A stretch of 64,000 bases of DNA from Epsilonproteobacteria bacterium UBA4036 (GTDB taxonomy: Bacteria; Campylobacterota; Campylobacteria; Campylobacterales; Arcobacteraceae), in assembly GCA_002382325.1 (NCBI GenBank), contig DGAG01000007.1, positions 432,042 to 496,041 of the forward strand. The letters run 5' to 3'. Shown piece after piece: positions 38,498 to 46,864 of the stretch. The translations under genes were made by a program, and so were the position numbers. Position 1 is the stretch's first letter, and every line of letters begins with the position of its first letter. Under the pieces are notes generated by a model. That model had not been told where the DNA came from, made no database searches, and worked only from the letters and a program-made list of their open reading frames with translations.

Positions 38498-38887
38498 ATG
38501 AATATAAAAGTTATGATAGTTGATGACAGTTCAACAATGAGAAGAATCATTTCAAGTGTTGTAAAACAAATTGGAATTGACGAAGATTATATTGGATTAG
38601 CAGTTGACGGTATGGATGCTTTAGGGCAATTAAAATCAACCAAATATGATTTAGTTTTAACCGATTGGAATATGCCAAAAATGAATGGTCTGCAATTGGT
38701 CAAAAACCTAAGAACACTTCCTAAATATGCTACAACCCCTATTTTAATGATTACAACAGAAGGGGGAAAATCGGAAGTTGTAACAGCGTTAAAAAGTGGT
38801 GTAAACAACTATATTGTTAAACCTTTTAGTGCAGAAACACTTAAAGCAAAACTTGAACCCTTACTTAAGGATCTTAGTAAAAAGTAA
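38498..38887 (+). CDS. cheY: Chemotaxis response regulator CheY
   Basis: A 129-residue single receiver domain: acidic pair Asp9-Asp10 (VMIVDDSSTMRR), phosphorylation site Asp56 (LVLTDWNMPKMNG), Thr in MITTEGGKSE and Lys in NYIVKPFSAE. The sequence is the CheY type that docks on the flagellar switch FliM. It is a lone gene here with its own promoter and terminator, as often in Campylobacterota, where cheY is separate from cheVAW. Confidence 0.9.
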   Translation: MNIKVMIVDDSSTMRRIISSVVKQIGIDEDYIGLAVDGMDALGQLKSTKYDLVLTDWNMPKMNGLQLVKNLRTLPKYATTPILMITTEGGKSEVVTALKSGVNNYIVKPFSAETLKAKLEPLLKDLSKK

Positions 38888-38906
38888 AAAAGGAAAACTC
38901 CTTTTT
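38887..38906 (+). terminator. Terminator after cheY
   Basis: Eight-base arms AAAAAGGA and TCCTTTTT with a four-base loop, beginning at the cheY stop codon. Confidence 0.65.
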
Positions 38907-38918
38907 ACTTCTTTACAT

Positions 38919-39470
38919 TTATTTATTGGCGTTTAGATACTCTTCGAGTATTTTTTCATTGACAACACCCACGTATTTTTCAAATAAAAAGCCCTCTTTA
39001 GAAAACAAAAAGCTCTCTGGTATTTTTTTAACATCATTAAACATTTTTGCTGCAACAAAGTTCTCTTCACCCAAAGTTACAGGAAATTGAATATTATGCT
39101 CTTTAATAAAAGCTAAAATCTCCTCTTTGCTTTTATCTCTTTCATACAAAACTCCTACAATCTCAAAGGTATCTCGATGTTCTTCATACAATTTATTAAA
39201 CACAGGGATTTCTTCAATACAAGGAGGGCACCATGTTGCAAAGAAATTAATCAGTGTAATTTTTCCATTTAACTCTTTTGAAACCAAAACATTGTTTGAA
39301 AAACTTACTTCAAAACGCTTATCATCCAAAGAGGTTAATGTTACACTTTGTTGAACAGGAGTTGCCTCTTTAACTTCAACTACTTGTGCTTTTTTGGTTT
39401 GGCTTTGCTCACACGCACTGAAAAAAATCATCCCAAGAAGGGCAAGACATACCGTATAGAATTTTTTCAT
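38919..39470 (-). CDS. TlpA-like thioredoxin-fold lipoprotein
   Basis: 183 residues from ATG 39470, which has AAGGAG just upstream; the longer frame to 39503 lacks a site and would disrupt the signal peptide. Lipobox FSAC gives a lipid-anchored periplasmic protein. The active site is FFATWCPPCIEEIPVFNKL (WCPPC), typical of reductive TlpA/ResA/CcmG proteins. It is last in a DsbB - DsbA-like - TlpA run on the same strand, so it probably works in periplasmic thiol-disulfide exchange. Confidence 0.88.
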   Translation of the reverse strand: MKKFYTVCLALLGMIFFSACEQSQTKKAQVVEVKEATPVQQSVTLTSLDDKRFEVSFSNNVLVSKELNGKITLINFFATWCPPCIEEIPVFNKLYEEHRDTFEIVGVLYERDKSKEEILAFIKEHNIQFPVTLGEENFVAAKMFNDVKKIPESFLFSKEGFLFEKYVGVVNEKILEEYLNANK

Positions 39471-39480
39471 AACACTCCTT

Positions 39481-40137
39481 TTATTTGTAAATTTCAGACT
39501 CAACTAACGCATTTAATGCGTCATAGGTTAAGTTTTCAAGTTTTTTTCCATTGACAAAAAAAGTCGGTGTTCCTGTTACTCCTAACTCTTTTGCATCTTG
39601 CATATCCAAATTCATCATCTCAACAAATTTAGGATTGTTCATATCTTCTCGTAATTGATCAATATTTAAACCCTCAACTTGCACAATATAGTTCCAAAGA
39701 AGATGGGGTTTTGGGTTTCCATGTTGTCCCCAAATATTTTGAGAAGCAAATACCATATTTAGCGTCTCTTCATATTTTCCTTGCATTCGTGCCGCTTCTA
39801 AAATTTTAACCACATTAGGAGAGTTTTTATGATTGGGCATATATCGGATAACCAATTGAATTTCGTTGTTATACTCATGTAACACTTTTTTAACAGCAGG
39901 ATGAAATGCCGCACATGAACCACACTCTGGATCTAAAAACTCAACAACCGTAACATTTTTTTCATTCTTTCCAAATGTTATTGAATGCTCTCGAATATAA
40001 GGAGCTCCATTAAGATTCATCGTACTCATTTTTTCTTCTATGTTTTTAGACTCTACACTTTTATATGCAAATGTTGCAGCAATAAATATCGCAATGGCAG
40101 ACACCAAAGCAAAAATAACGACACTTTTATTTTTCAT
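39481..40137 (-). CDS. DsbA-family thiol:disulfide interchange protein
   Basis: 218 residues with an N-terminal hydrophobic anchor (VIFALVSAIAIFIAATFAY). The active site is FLDPECGSCAAFHPAV (CGSC), and the cis-Pro loop is GVTGTPTFFVNG. The CGSC dipeptide is less common than CPHC and points to a specialised partner for the adjacent DsbB. It overlaps dsbB by 11 bases and is followed by the TlpA-like gene after 10 bases. Confidence 0.88.
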   Translation of the reverse strand: MKNKSVVIFALVSAIAIFIAATFAYKSVESKNIEEKMSTMNLNGAPYIREHSITFGKNEKNVTVVEFLDPECGSCAAFHPAVKKVLHEYNNEIQLVIRYMPNHKNSPNVVKILEAARMQGKYEETLNMVFASQNIWGQHGNPKPHLLWNYIVQVEGLNIDQLREDMNNPKFVEMMNLDMQDAKELGVTGTPTFFVNGKKLENLTYDALNALVESEIYK

Positions 40138-40585
40138 TTTTCGTACTTCCTTTTTTTCCTAAAATTAACAGTGCTAAAATGGCAAAATATGCCATAAAAG
40201 ATAGCAATGGAATGGTAATAAATCCAAACCAATTAATGTAAGCCACCGAGCAAGGAACGCCTTGCACACAAGGCGAGATACTTTCTGGTATGATTTTAAA
40301 CATTAATAAATTATGATAAAGTGAAATCACAAACCCCACAAGCACCACAGGCAACGCATATTTATAAACATACTTATCAGGATAGAGTAAATTGATTAAT
40401 AAAATCAACACCAATGGATACATAAAAATTCGTTGATACCAACATAAACTGCATGGAATAAAATGCATCACTTCGCTGAAAAAAAGGCTTCCCAATGTTG
40501 CACAAAGGGCAATAATAAACGCCCACAATAGTATTGTTGTCTGATTCAAATTTATCACCTTAAAAAATTTGGATATTATAACCAT
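40127..40585 (-). CDS. dsbB: Disulfide bond formation protein DsbB
   Basis: 152 residues, four transmembrane helices. The first periplasmic pair is in FIPCSLCWYQRIFMYP and the second in ISPCVQGVPCSVAYINWFG, a short loop as in BdbC-type proteins. It passes electrons from the DsbA-like partner to quinone. It begins 35 bases after the kinase gene at 40621 on the same strand, so kinase and dsb genes may share a transcript. Confidence 0.9.
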   Translation of the reverse strand: MVIISKFFKVINLNQTTILLWAFIIALCATLGSLFFSEVMHFIPCSLCWYQRIFMYPLVLILLINLLYPDKYVYKYALPVVLVGFVISLYHNLLMFKIIPESISPCVQGVPCSVAYINWFGFITIPLLSFMAYFAILALLILGKKGSTKNEK

Positions 40586-40620
40586 TTTATTGTGTAGTTT
40601 TTGTGAATAATCTGCTTTTT

Positions 40621-42525
40621 CTACAAATGTAAGGTAATTGTGAATTTTGCTCCCACTTGTTTTTGGCCTTGATACTCATAGCATACATTTTCAACTTCAA
40701 TATTGCCATTCATATGGCGAGTTAAAATCTCTTTGACCATATAAAGTCCCACACCCGTGCCTTGTGACTTATGTTTTGTGGTAAAATAGGGTTCAAATAC
40801 TCTTTGAATATTCTCTTTTAAAATCCCACCCGCATTGTCTTTGATTTCGATAATAACCTTTTGGTTGTTTTCATACGCATCAATAAAAAGAAGTTTCTCT
40901 TCACAATTTTCTAACGCATCTTTGGCATTATTCATAATATTAATAAAGACTTGAATCAGCTCATTTTCAAACGTTTTCAACTCAATATCTTCAATATTTT
41001 TTATGATTTTGATGTCATTATTTCGATGTTTAAAACTCAACAATTTAAATATTTTTTCAAAAATATTATTAAGTTTTACGGTTGATTTTTCTTTATCGGG
41101 TTTAAAAAAATCTCGAAAATCATCAATAGTACTGGACAAATATTGTGCACTTTTCATAATGTCATCAAGCGCTTTTAATTCACTCTCTTGTGTTGACACA
41201 TGAATCATTTTTTGCAGTTTAACACCACTGGCCGTAGAGGTTATAACACTTAAGGGTTGTCGCCATTGATGGGCAATGTTGCTGATCATTTCACCCATAG
41301 ATGCCATTTTGGATTGTTGATACAACAACTTATCTTTCTCTTTGTTCTCTTGCATCTGCTTTAAAATCATGGTGTTATACTGAAAAAAATAGTTTTTTAA
41401 CATTTGTGAAATGTATAAACTCACCAAAATTAATACAAAGGTTAATACCAAACTTAAAATAAAAATATTTTTAACGTACTCTTTATTTTTTAATGAAAGT
41501 TCTTTTTGTTTTAACGCAATGGTTTCTTGCAGTTGTTGGTCATAAAAACCAGCTGCTAATGCCCATTGCCACTCTTGAAATCCTTTAACATAGGTCGTTT
41601 TAAGAGCAGGAAGTCCTGTTTGAGGCATAATAGTACCAATATAACGAATAAATCCATCACCACTTTTTGCGGTATTGATGATTTCTTGAGTGATTTTAAA
41701 CCCATTTTTGTCGGTTAAGTCCAGTCGATTTTTTCCGATATACTCTTTTTTTACGTGAGATAAATACGTGCCATCATATTTGACAATAAACAAATAGTTG
41801 TTTTTGTTATTAGAAGAGTCATTGATGTATTTATTTAAAATGGCATCTTGGATTTTAAGTGTAAAATCATCCAGATATTCTCCTGCTCCAATGACAAAGT
41901 TTAAAGGTTTAAAGGTTTTATAGAAACTGATTTTTTTATAAATATTGGTTTTATCCTCGGGTTTATACCAATAATATTCATCGTATCGTTCGCCGTTGTT
42001 TTTAATGGTTTGAGATATTGTTTTGACAAATTCATAGCCCAAAGGGTCTTTAAAATTTAAAAAGTTTTTCCCTTCAAACTCAGGATTAATGGGTTGTAAA
42101 ATTTTAATTCCATCAACATTATCAATAAAAAAATAACCACGATTATCGTTAAATCGAATGTTGCGTAAAGTATTTTTGATGATTTGAATAACACGTTGTT
42201 CACCTTCGTGCTTATGATGTTTGTAAATATTTTCAACAATCGAATAGGCTTCATAAACGCGGGTTTTAATCTCATTTTTTAAATTTTCTTCAATGCTATT
42301 CTTTTGATGAATAATATCATTGTAGGCCAAATTAACTTCATTTTGTACTAAAAGCTTTTGTGTCTCTTCGAAGTTTATTTTGACTTTTTCTATCTCTTTG
42401 TTAAAGTGAATCTCATTTTGCCAATAAATCAAGATATTAATTAAAATGGCCAAAATAGAGACAAATACCAACGGGGAATATTTGATAAAATTTAAAAGTT
42501 TTTTTTCATTATTCCTAAACAACAT
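40621..42525 (-). CDS. Cache-domain sensor histidine kinase (paralogue 2 of 3)
   Basis: 634 residues with the same layout as the kinases at 30157 and 46865: TM1 near 15-35, a double Cache region (GYFFIDNVDGIKILQP, then NYLFIVKYDGTYLSHV), TM2 near 350-370, H-box NIAHQWRQPLSVITSTA and ATPase motifs NIMNNAKDAL and IEIKDNAGGI, GTGVGLYMVKEIL. Cache domains of this class commonly bind carboxylates, amino acids or amines. No regulator gene is adjacent; dsbB follows after 35 bases. Confidence 0.9.
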   Translation of the reverse strand: MLFRNNEKKLLNFIKYSPLVFVSILAILINILIYWQNEIHFNKEIEKVKINFEETQKLLVQNEVNLAYNDIIHQKNSIEENLKNEIKTRVYEAYSIVENIYKHHKHEGEQRVIQIIKNTLRNIRFNDNRGYFFIDNVDGIKILQPINPEFEGKNFLNFKDPLGYEFVKTISQTIKNNGERYDEYYWYKPEDKTNIYKKISFYKTFKPLNFVIGAGEYLDDFTLKIQDAILNKYINDSSNNKNNYLFIVKYDGTYLSHVKKEYIGKNRLDLTDKNGFKITQEIINTAKSGDGFIRYIGTIMPQTGLPALKTTYVKGFQEWQWALAAGFYDQQLQETIALKQKELSLKNKEYVKNIFILSLVLTFVLILVSLYISQMLKNYFFQYNTMILKQMQENKEKDKLLYQQSKMASMGEMISNIAHQWRQPLSVITSTASGVKLQKMIHVSTQESELKALDDIMKSAQYLSSTIDDFRDFFKPDKEKSTVKLNNIFEKIFKLLSFKHRNNDIKIIKNIEDIELKTFENELIQVFINIMNNAKDALENCEEKLLFIDAYENNQKVIIEIKDNAGGILKENIQRVFEPYFTTKHKSQGTGVGLYMVKEILTRHMNGNIEVENVCYEYQGQKQVGAKFTITLHL

Positions 42526-42658
42526 TTTCCTTTAGAATCATTCAAATTTGAAACAATTTATTGTAACAAAACTTATCTTTATTTTATCTGCAATTTTTTA
42601 TCCAAATGTGCAAAAAAATGCTACTATTCCTTTTTAATATTCTATTGAGGAACATTTA

Positions 42659-45187
42659 GTGAGATATATTATTCTTGGTCTAATTTTAGCGGGTTTTTTT
42701 CAACTCTTTTTTTGGATAACACAAGATCATCAAGTCACATTAACACAAGACTCTTCTGATAAAATAGAGTCTCTCTCCTACTCTCCTTATTTTGGTTATG
42801 ACAAAAAAGTATTAACACCTCAACACATTCAAAACGATTTGGAAATTTTATCCGCATTGACCAACAAATTGCGTACTTATTCTACGTATGATGCGTCTGT
42901 TATTTTAAACGTTGCTTCTAAAACTTCAATGAAAATTGACTTGGGTCTTTGGCTAAGCAGCAATTACGAGAACAATCTTTTGGAAATTCAAAATGCTCTT
43001 GAGTTGTTAAAAACATATGATAAAAGCATTGATTCGGTTATTGTTGGCAATGAAACATTACTGCGAGAAGAGCTAAACAGTGTAGAACTTATGGCGTATA
43101 TTCAACTTATAAAAGAACAAACGAAAAAACCCATTACGACAGCTGAAGTTTGGCATACGTGGGAAAAATATCCCCAATTGGCTCAAAGTGTTGACTTTGT
43201 TACAGTGCATATTTTACCTTATTGGGAAAAAGTTCCCATTGATAATTTTAATGAATTTGTTTTGAATCGTTATGAATATATGCGAACTTTATTTCCTACA
43301 GCAACAATTAAGATTGGAGAAACAGGCTGGCCAAGTCAAGGATACAATAACAATAAAGCCTTGCCAAATATTAAAAACCAAGCCATGGCAATTCGAGGAT
43401 TTATTAACCTTGCCAAAGAGCATAACCTTAATTACAATATTATTGAAGCATTTGATCAACCTTGGAAAGGGTATGAAGAGGGAAATGTGGGTCAATACTG
43501 GGGTATTTTTAATTCCAATCGAGAACTCAAATTTAACTTAAGCGGCAACGTAGAACTCAATGCTCATTGGATGTATCAAATGATTGCCGCCATAATAATT
43601 GGTGCATTATTAAGTTTTTATGGATTACGAAACCAACAACTCAATTTATACCACGCCTGTGCTTATGCCATTGCAGCTCAAGGAATGGCATTTGGTATTG
43701 TTATGGCAATTACCTACCCGTTTATTAATTATATGAATTTAGGAATGTGGATAATGTGGGGAATGGGAACATTTTTGATGATTCCTTTGGTCATTACGAC
43801 CTTAGCCAAAGCCAATGAACTTTTTAAATGCTCTATTGGAATTGCACCTAAAAGATTAATCCCTTTAGATTTAAAATCTTCAAATATCCCTTTTGTATCC
43901 ATTCACGTTCCTGCGTATAAAGAGCAACCTCATGTTTTACAAGCAACTTTAATTGCTCTTTCAAAACTAAAGTATCCCAACTATGAAGTTTTGGTCATCA
44001 TTAACAACACACCTGAAGAGTACTATAAACAGCCTATAAAAAAGTTGTGTGAAGAGTTGGGAAATAAGTTTGTTTATAGGGATATAACATGTACAGGCTT
44101 TAAAGCAGGTGCCTTAAATGAAGCGCTTAACTATACTCACAAAGAGGCTGAAATCATTGCTGTCATTGATGCAGATTATGTGGTTGAATCCCCTTGGCTG
44201 ATTGATTTAGTCCCTCTTTTTGATGACCCCAAAGTGGCTATTGTTCAAGCACCACAAGACCACAGAGATGGTAATGAATCCATTGTAAAAACAGCTATGA
44301 ATGCCGAATACGCTGGTTTCTTTGATATCGGAATGATTGACAGAAATGAAGAAAATGCCATTGTAGTTCATGGAACCATGGTGTTAGTACGTTTAAGTGC
44401 TATGCTAGAAGTGGGTGGTTGGGGTACCGATACCATCGTTGAAGACAGTGAATTAGGGCTTAGATTGTTTGAAGCGGGATATATTGCTCATTATACCAAC
44501 AGACGCTACGGATATGGACTCTTACCTGATACCATTGAAGCCTTTAAAACCCAACGACATCGTTGGGCATATGGAGCCATTCAAATTCTTAAAAAGCACT
44601 ATAAAGAATTTAAACCTTCATCAACCACACTCACACCCAGACAAAAACATAAATTTATCGCGGGTTGGTTTTTTTGGTTAAGCGATGCGATGGGTCCCAT
44701 TATGGCAGTGATGAATATTATTTGGGTACCTGTGATTTTATTTGTAGGAGTTACGATTCCAACGATTCCTTTGACCATTCCTATTATTACCGCATTTTTA
44801 GTCAATATTTTACATACGTTTATTTTGTATCGTATTAAAGTAAAAACCAGCATTAAAAATACCATTTTAAGCTCCATTGCTTCTATGAGTTTACAGTTAA
44901 TTATTTTCAAAGCAGTATACGATGGTTTTGTTAAAGATGGATTGCCATTTAAAAGGACACAAAAAGGAGGAAAAGCCAAAGCGACTTCAACCAATCCTAT
45001 TAAATATGAAGCCATTTTAGGGGTATTGTTATTGGTGTCATTTTTTGCATTGATTTTTAGTAATACCACAGGAATTACAGAAATTTATGTTTTTGCCATC
45101 ACTTTATTTATTCAAAGTGTACCGTATATTTCTGCTGTTATTATGCGTTATTTAGAACTTATCTCTATTAAAAAGGTTACTGCTTAG
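42659..45187 (+). CDS. GH17-like / GT2 beta-glucan synthase fusion (NdvB/NdvC-like)
   Basis: 842 residues from a GTG start with GAGGAAC upstream. After one N-terminal membrane helix, residues ~30-290 resemble a GH17 glucanase (SYSPYFGYD, SVIVGNETLLREEL, IKIGETGWPSQG with candidate catalytic Glu residues). Two or three helices then lead to a GT2 domain: VSIHVPAYKEQPHV, VIDADYVVESP, TIVEDSELGLRLF and QRHRW, the processive synthase D,D,D,QxxRW set. More helices end the protein. The fold combination matches rhizobial NdvB/NdvC-type cyclic or linear beta-glucan synthases. The actual glucan is not predictable. Confidence 0.85.
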   Translation: MRYIILGLILAGFFQLFFWITQDHQVTLTQDSSDKIESLSYSPYFGYDKKVLTPQHIQNDLEILSALTNKLRTYSTYDASVILNVASKTSMKIDLGLWLSSNYENNLLEIQNALELLKTYDKSIDSVIVGNETLLREELNSVELMAYIQLIKEQTKKPITTAEVWHTWEKYPQLAQSVDFVTVHILPYWEKVPIDNFNEFVLNRYEYMRTLFPTATIKIGETGWPSQGYNNNKALPNIKNQAMAIRGFINLAKEHNLNYNIIEAFDQPWKGYEEGNVGQYWGIFNSNRELKFNLSGNVELNAHWMYQMIAAIIIGALLSFYGLRNQQLNLYHACAYAIAAQGMAFGIVMAITYPFINYMNLGMWIMWGMGTFLMIPLVITTLAKANELFKCSIGIAPKRLIPLDLKSSNIPFVSIHVPAYKEQPHVLQATLIALSKLKYPNYEVLVIINNTPEEYYKQPIKKLCEELGNKFVYRDITCTGFKAGALNEALNYTHKEAEIIAVIDADYVVESPWLIDLVPLFDDPKVAIVQAPQDHRDGNESIVKTAMNAEYAGFFDIGMIDRNEENAIVVHGTMVLVRLSAMLEVGGWGTDTIVEDSELGLRLFEAGYIAHYTNRRYGYGLLPDTIEAFKTQRHRWAYGAIQILKKHYKEFKPSSTTLTPRQKHKFIAGWFFWLSDAMGPIMAVMNIIWVPVILFVGVTIPTIPLTIPIITAFLVNILHTFILYRIKVKTSIKNTILSSIASMSLQLIIFKAVYDGFVKDGLPFKRTQKGGKAKATSTNPIKYEAILGVLLLVSFFALIFSNTTGITEIYVFAITLFIQSVPYISAVIMRYLELISIKKVTA

Positions 45188-46103
45188 GCTTAGAAGCTAA
45201 AGCAGTAGCTGTCAAAAACACATACTCTTTTCCTGTTAACGTAACTTGAAACTTCTTTTGTTGCAAATATTTCTTGCAAAAATAGACATCTTTATATAGC
45301 AGTGTCATTTCACTAAAAGAATAATTGGGCATCTTAGCCCCATATATCATCTCTTGGTCTATCCATCGGCAATTAGGAAAACCTAAAATTAAAGCACCCT
45401 CTTTTTGCAAATAATTTTGTATGAGATTCATAAAGGTCAATTTAAAATCCAAATTAGAACTTTGTAGTGTCCCAATACTGATAATTAAATCAAATTTTCC
45501 CAACTCTAGTGATTCAAGTTCATTGATATCATGTGCGTAAAATTTAAAATTTTCTTGGTTTTTAAATCGCTCTTTTGCTTCTGCTATTGCACTTTGACAA
45601 TAATCAATCCCAACAAACTCAATATGATTGATAAAATTAAAAACCTCCGTAATAATCTCAAACTCGTCACCACTGTTAATGCCTAAATTCAAAACTCGAA
45701 TCTTGTGTTCTAATTGAACTCGTTTTAAAGCCTCTATATAAGGAATAACAAAACTGGGTTCACTGTTTTTTTTAATGGCAGCAAAAAGAGAATCTTTTCC
45801 ATATTTTTCACTGTTATTATCACTGTTTATGTGAAAACTTACATTGGTATTTAATTTTTTAAATCTGATTTGTACGTTTGTTTCAGTGATAATTTTTGGT
45901 GTTAGCATCTTACAATAAAGTATTTCTGCTAGGTTTGTGAGTGCTTTGTATCCTTTAAATATTGGCTTTTTTTCATTCTCATTGGCATCAATATCAGGAT
46001 TAATTATCTCAAAGTAGATACTTTCATTGGGGTTTAATTTTTTAATTTCATTTTTAAGTATAAAATAAACTTCATACATCGATTCATTTATAAAAGTTTT
46101 CAT
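45177..46103 (-). CDS. Class I SAM-dependent methyltransferase
   Basis: 308 residues (ATG 46103; another ATG two codons upstream at 46109). The Rossmann motif I is IRVLNLGINSGDEFEII, motif II ends in FVGIDYCQSAIAEAKERF and motif IV is FDLIISIGTLQSSN. An N-terminal ~120-residue domain is unassigned. The 3' end overlaps the glucan synthase gene by 11 bases in convergent orientation. Substrate unknown; the SAM fold is clear. Confidence 0.8.
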   Translation of the reverse strand: MKTFINESMYEVYFILKNEIKKLNPNESIYFEIINPDIDANENEKKPIFKGYKALTNLAEILYCKMLTPKIITETNVQIRFKKLNTNVSFHINSDNNSEKYGKDSLFAAIKKNSEPSFVIPYIEALKRVQLEHKIRVLNLGINSGDEFEIITEVFNFINHIEFVGIDYCQSAIAEAKERFKNQENFKFYAHDINELESLELGKFDLIISIGTLQSSNLDFKLTFMNLIQNYLQKEGALILGFPNCRWIDQEMIYGAKMPNYSFSEMTLLYKDVYFCKKYLQQKKFQVTLTGKEYVFLTATALASKPKQ

Positions 46104-46258
46104 AAACAAAGTATATTCAATAAATGATTAATCTAATAAAGCTTTTTTTGAAGTATCAACTGCTGCATATGATTAATCAATCAAAAACCCCTCTAAAAAC
46201 CTAAAATACTTAACAAAGATTATAAAATGGGAAATTGTCATCATCATAGAGTAACCGT

Positions 46259-46693
46259 TTATTTATTTGGGTTTTTATAACATCTTATATAAAACTTTTT
46301 ATCCATTTTTTCTCGATTAAATGCCCCCGTTTTAAAATAAACCACAAAAGCTTCTCCACTGGCACCATGTCCAAATTTTTTGGTTGACCAATAGTTATCT
46401 GCTACATAATGTTTAAACTCATTGGGTAAAGTAGGATCATATCGTTTAAAATTCACAATAGTAAAGAACTCAACAAAACCAGGTACTTCCCATCCTGTTT
46501 GATTATCCAGTGTTAAGTTTTTGCAGTAGCTTATTCCCTCTTCATAGGTGAATGTTTTGATTTGTACATCAGGTGAATCTTGCCATAGGTAGTTTGTACT
46601 CTCATCTTTGATAATATTTTCACTCAGTGATACAAAAGAGGCATTAGCATACGTAAGTGCTGCACAAAAACAAACTGTTTTAAAAATTTTCAT
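46259..46693 (-). CDS. Exported DUF1566-type protein
   Basis: 144 residues with an N-terminal signal peptide (FKTVCFCAALTYANA). The mature part has the pattern of DUF1566/Lcl C-terminal domains: TNYLWQDSPDV, EGISYCKNL, TGWEVPGFVEFFTIVNF, NYWSTKKF and IRCYKN. These are secreted or surface proteins of unknown role in Campylobacterota. It is flanked by gaps on both sides and appears monocistronic. Confidence 0.78.
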   Translation of the reverse strand: MKIFKTVCFCAALTYANASFVSLSENIIKDESTNYLWQDSPDVQIKTFTYEEGISYCKNLTLDNQTGWEVPGFVEFFTIVNFKRYDPTLPNEFKHYVADNYWSTKKFGHGASGEAFVVYFKTGAFNREKMDKKFYIRCYKNPNK

Positions 46694-46864
46694 AATATAC
46701 CCTTATATTTATAATTTGATGAAATTATAACTTATCTTTTTTCAATAAACCTTAATAGCACAAAGCAATGTATTAACTTTTAATCATAGACTCAATTTTA
46801 CTATTTGTAACAATACTTTAATAAATATAAAGATATGATACTAATTATTTTATTTAGGATTATT

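Noticed and set aside
44599..45069. 156-codon antisense open frame in the glucan synthase gene
   Set aside because: Shadow of a strongly supported coding frame with GT2 motifs; no start signals or family resemblance.
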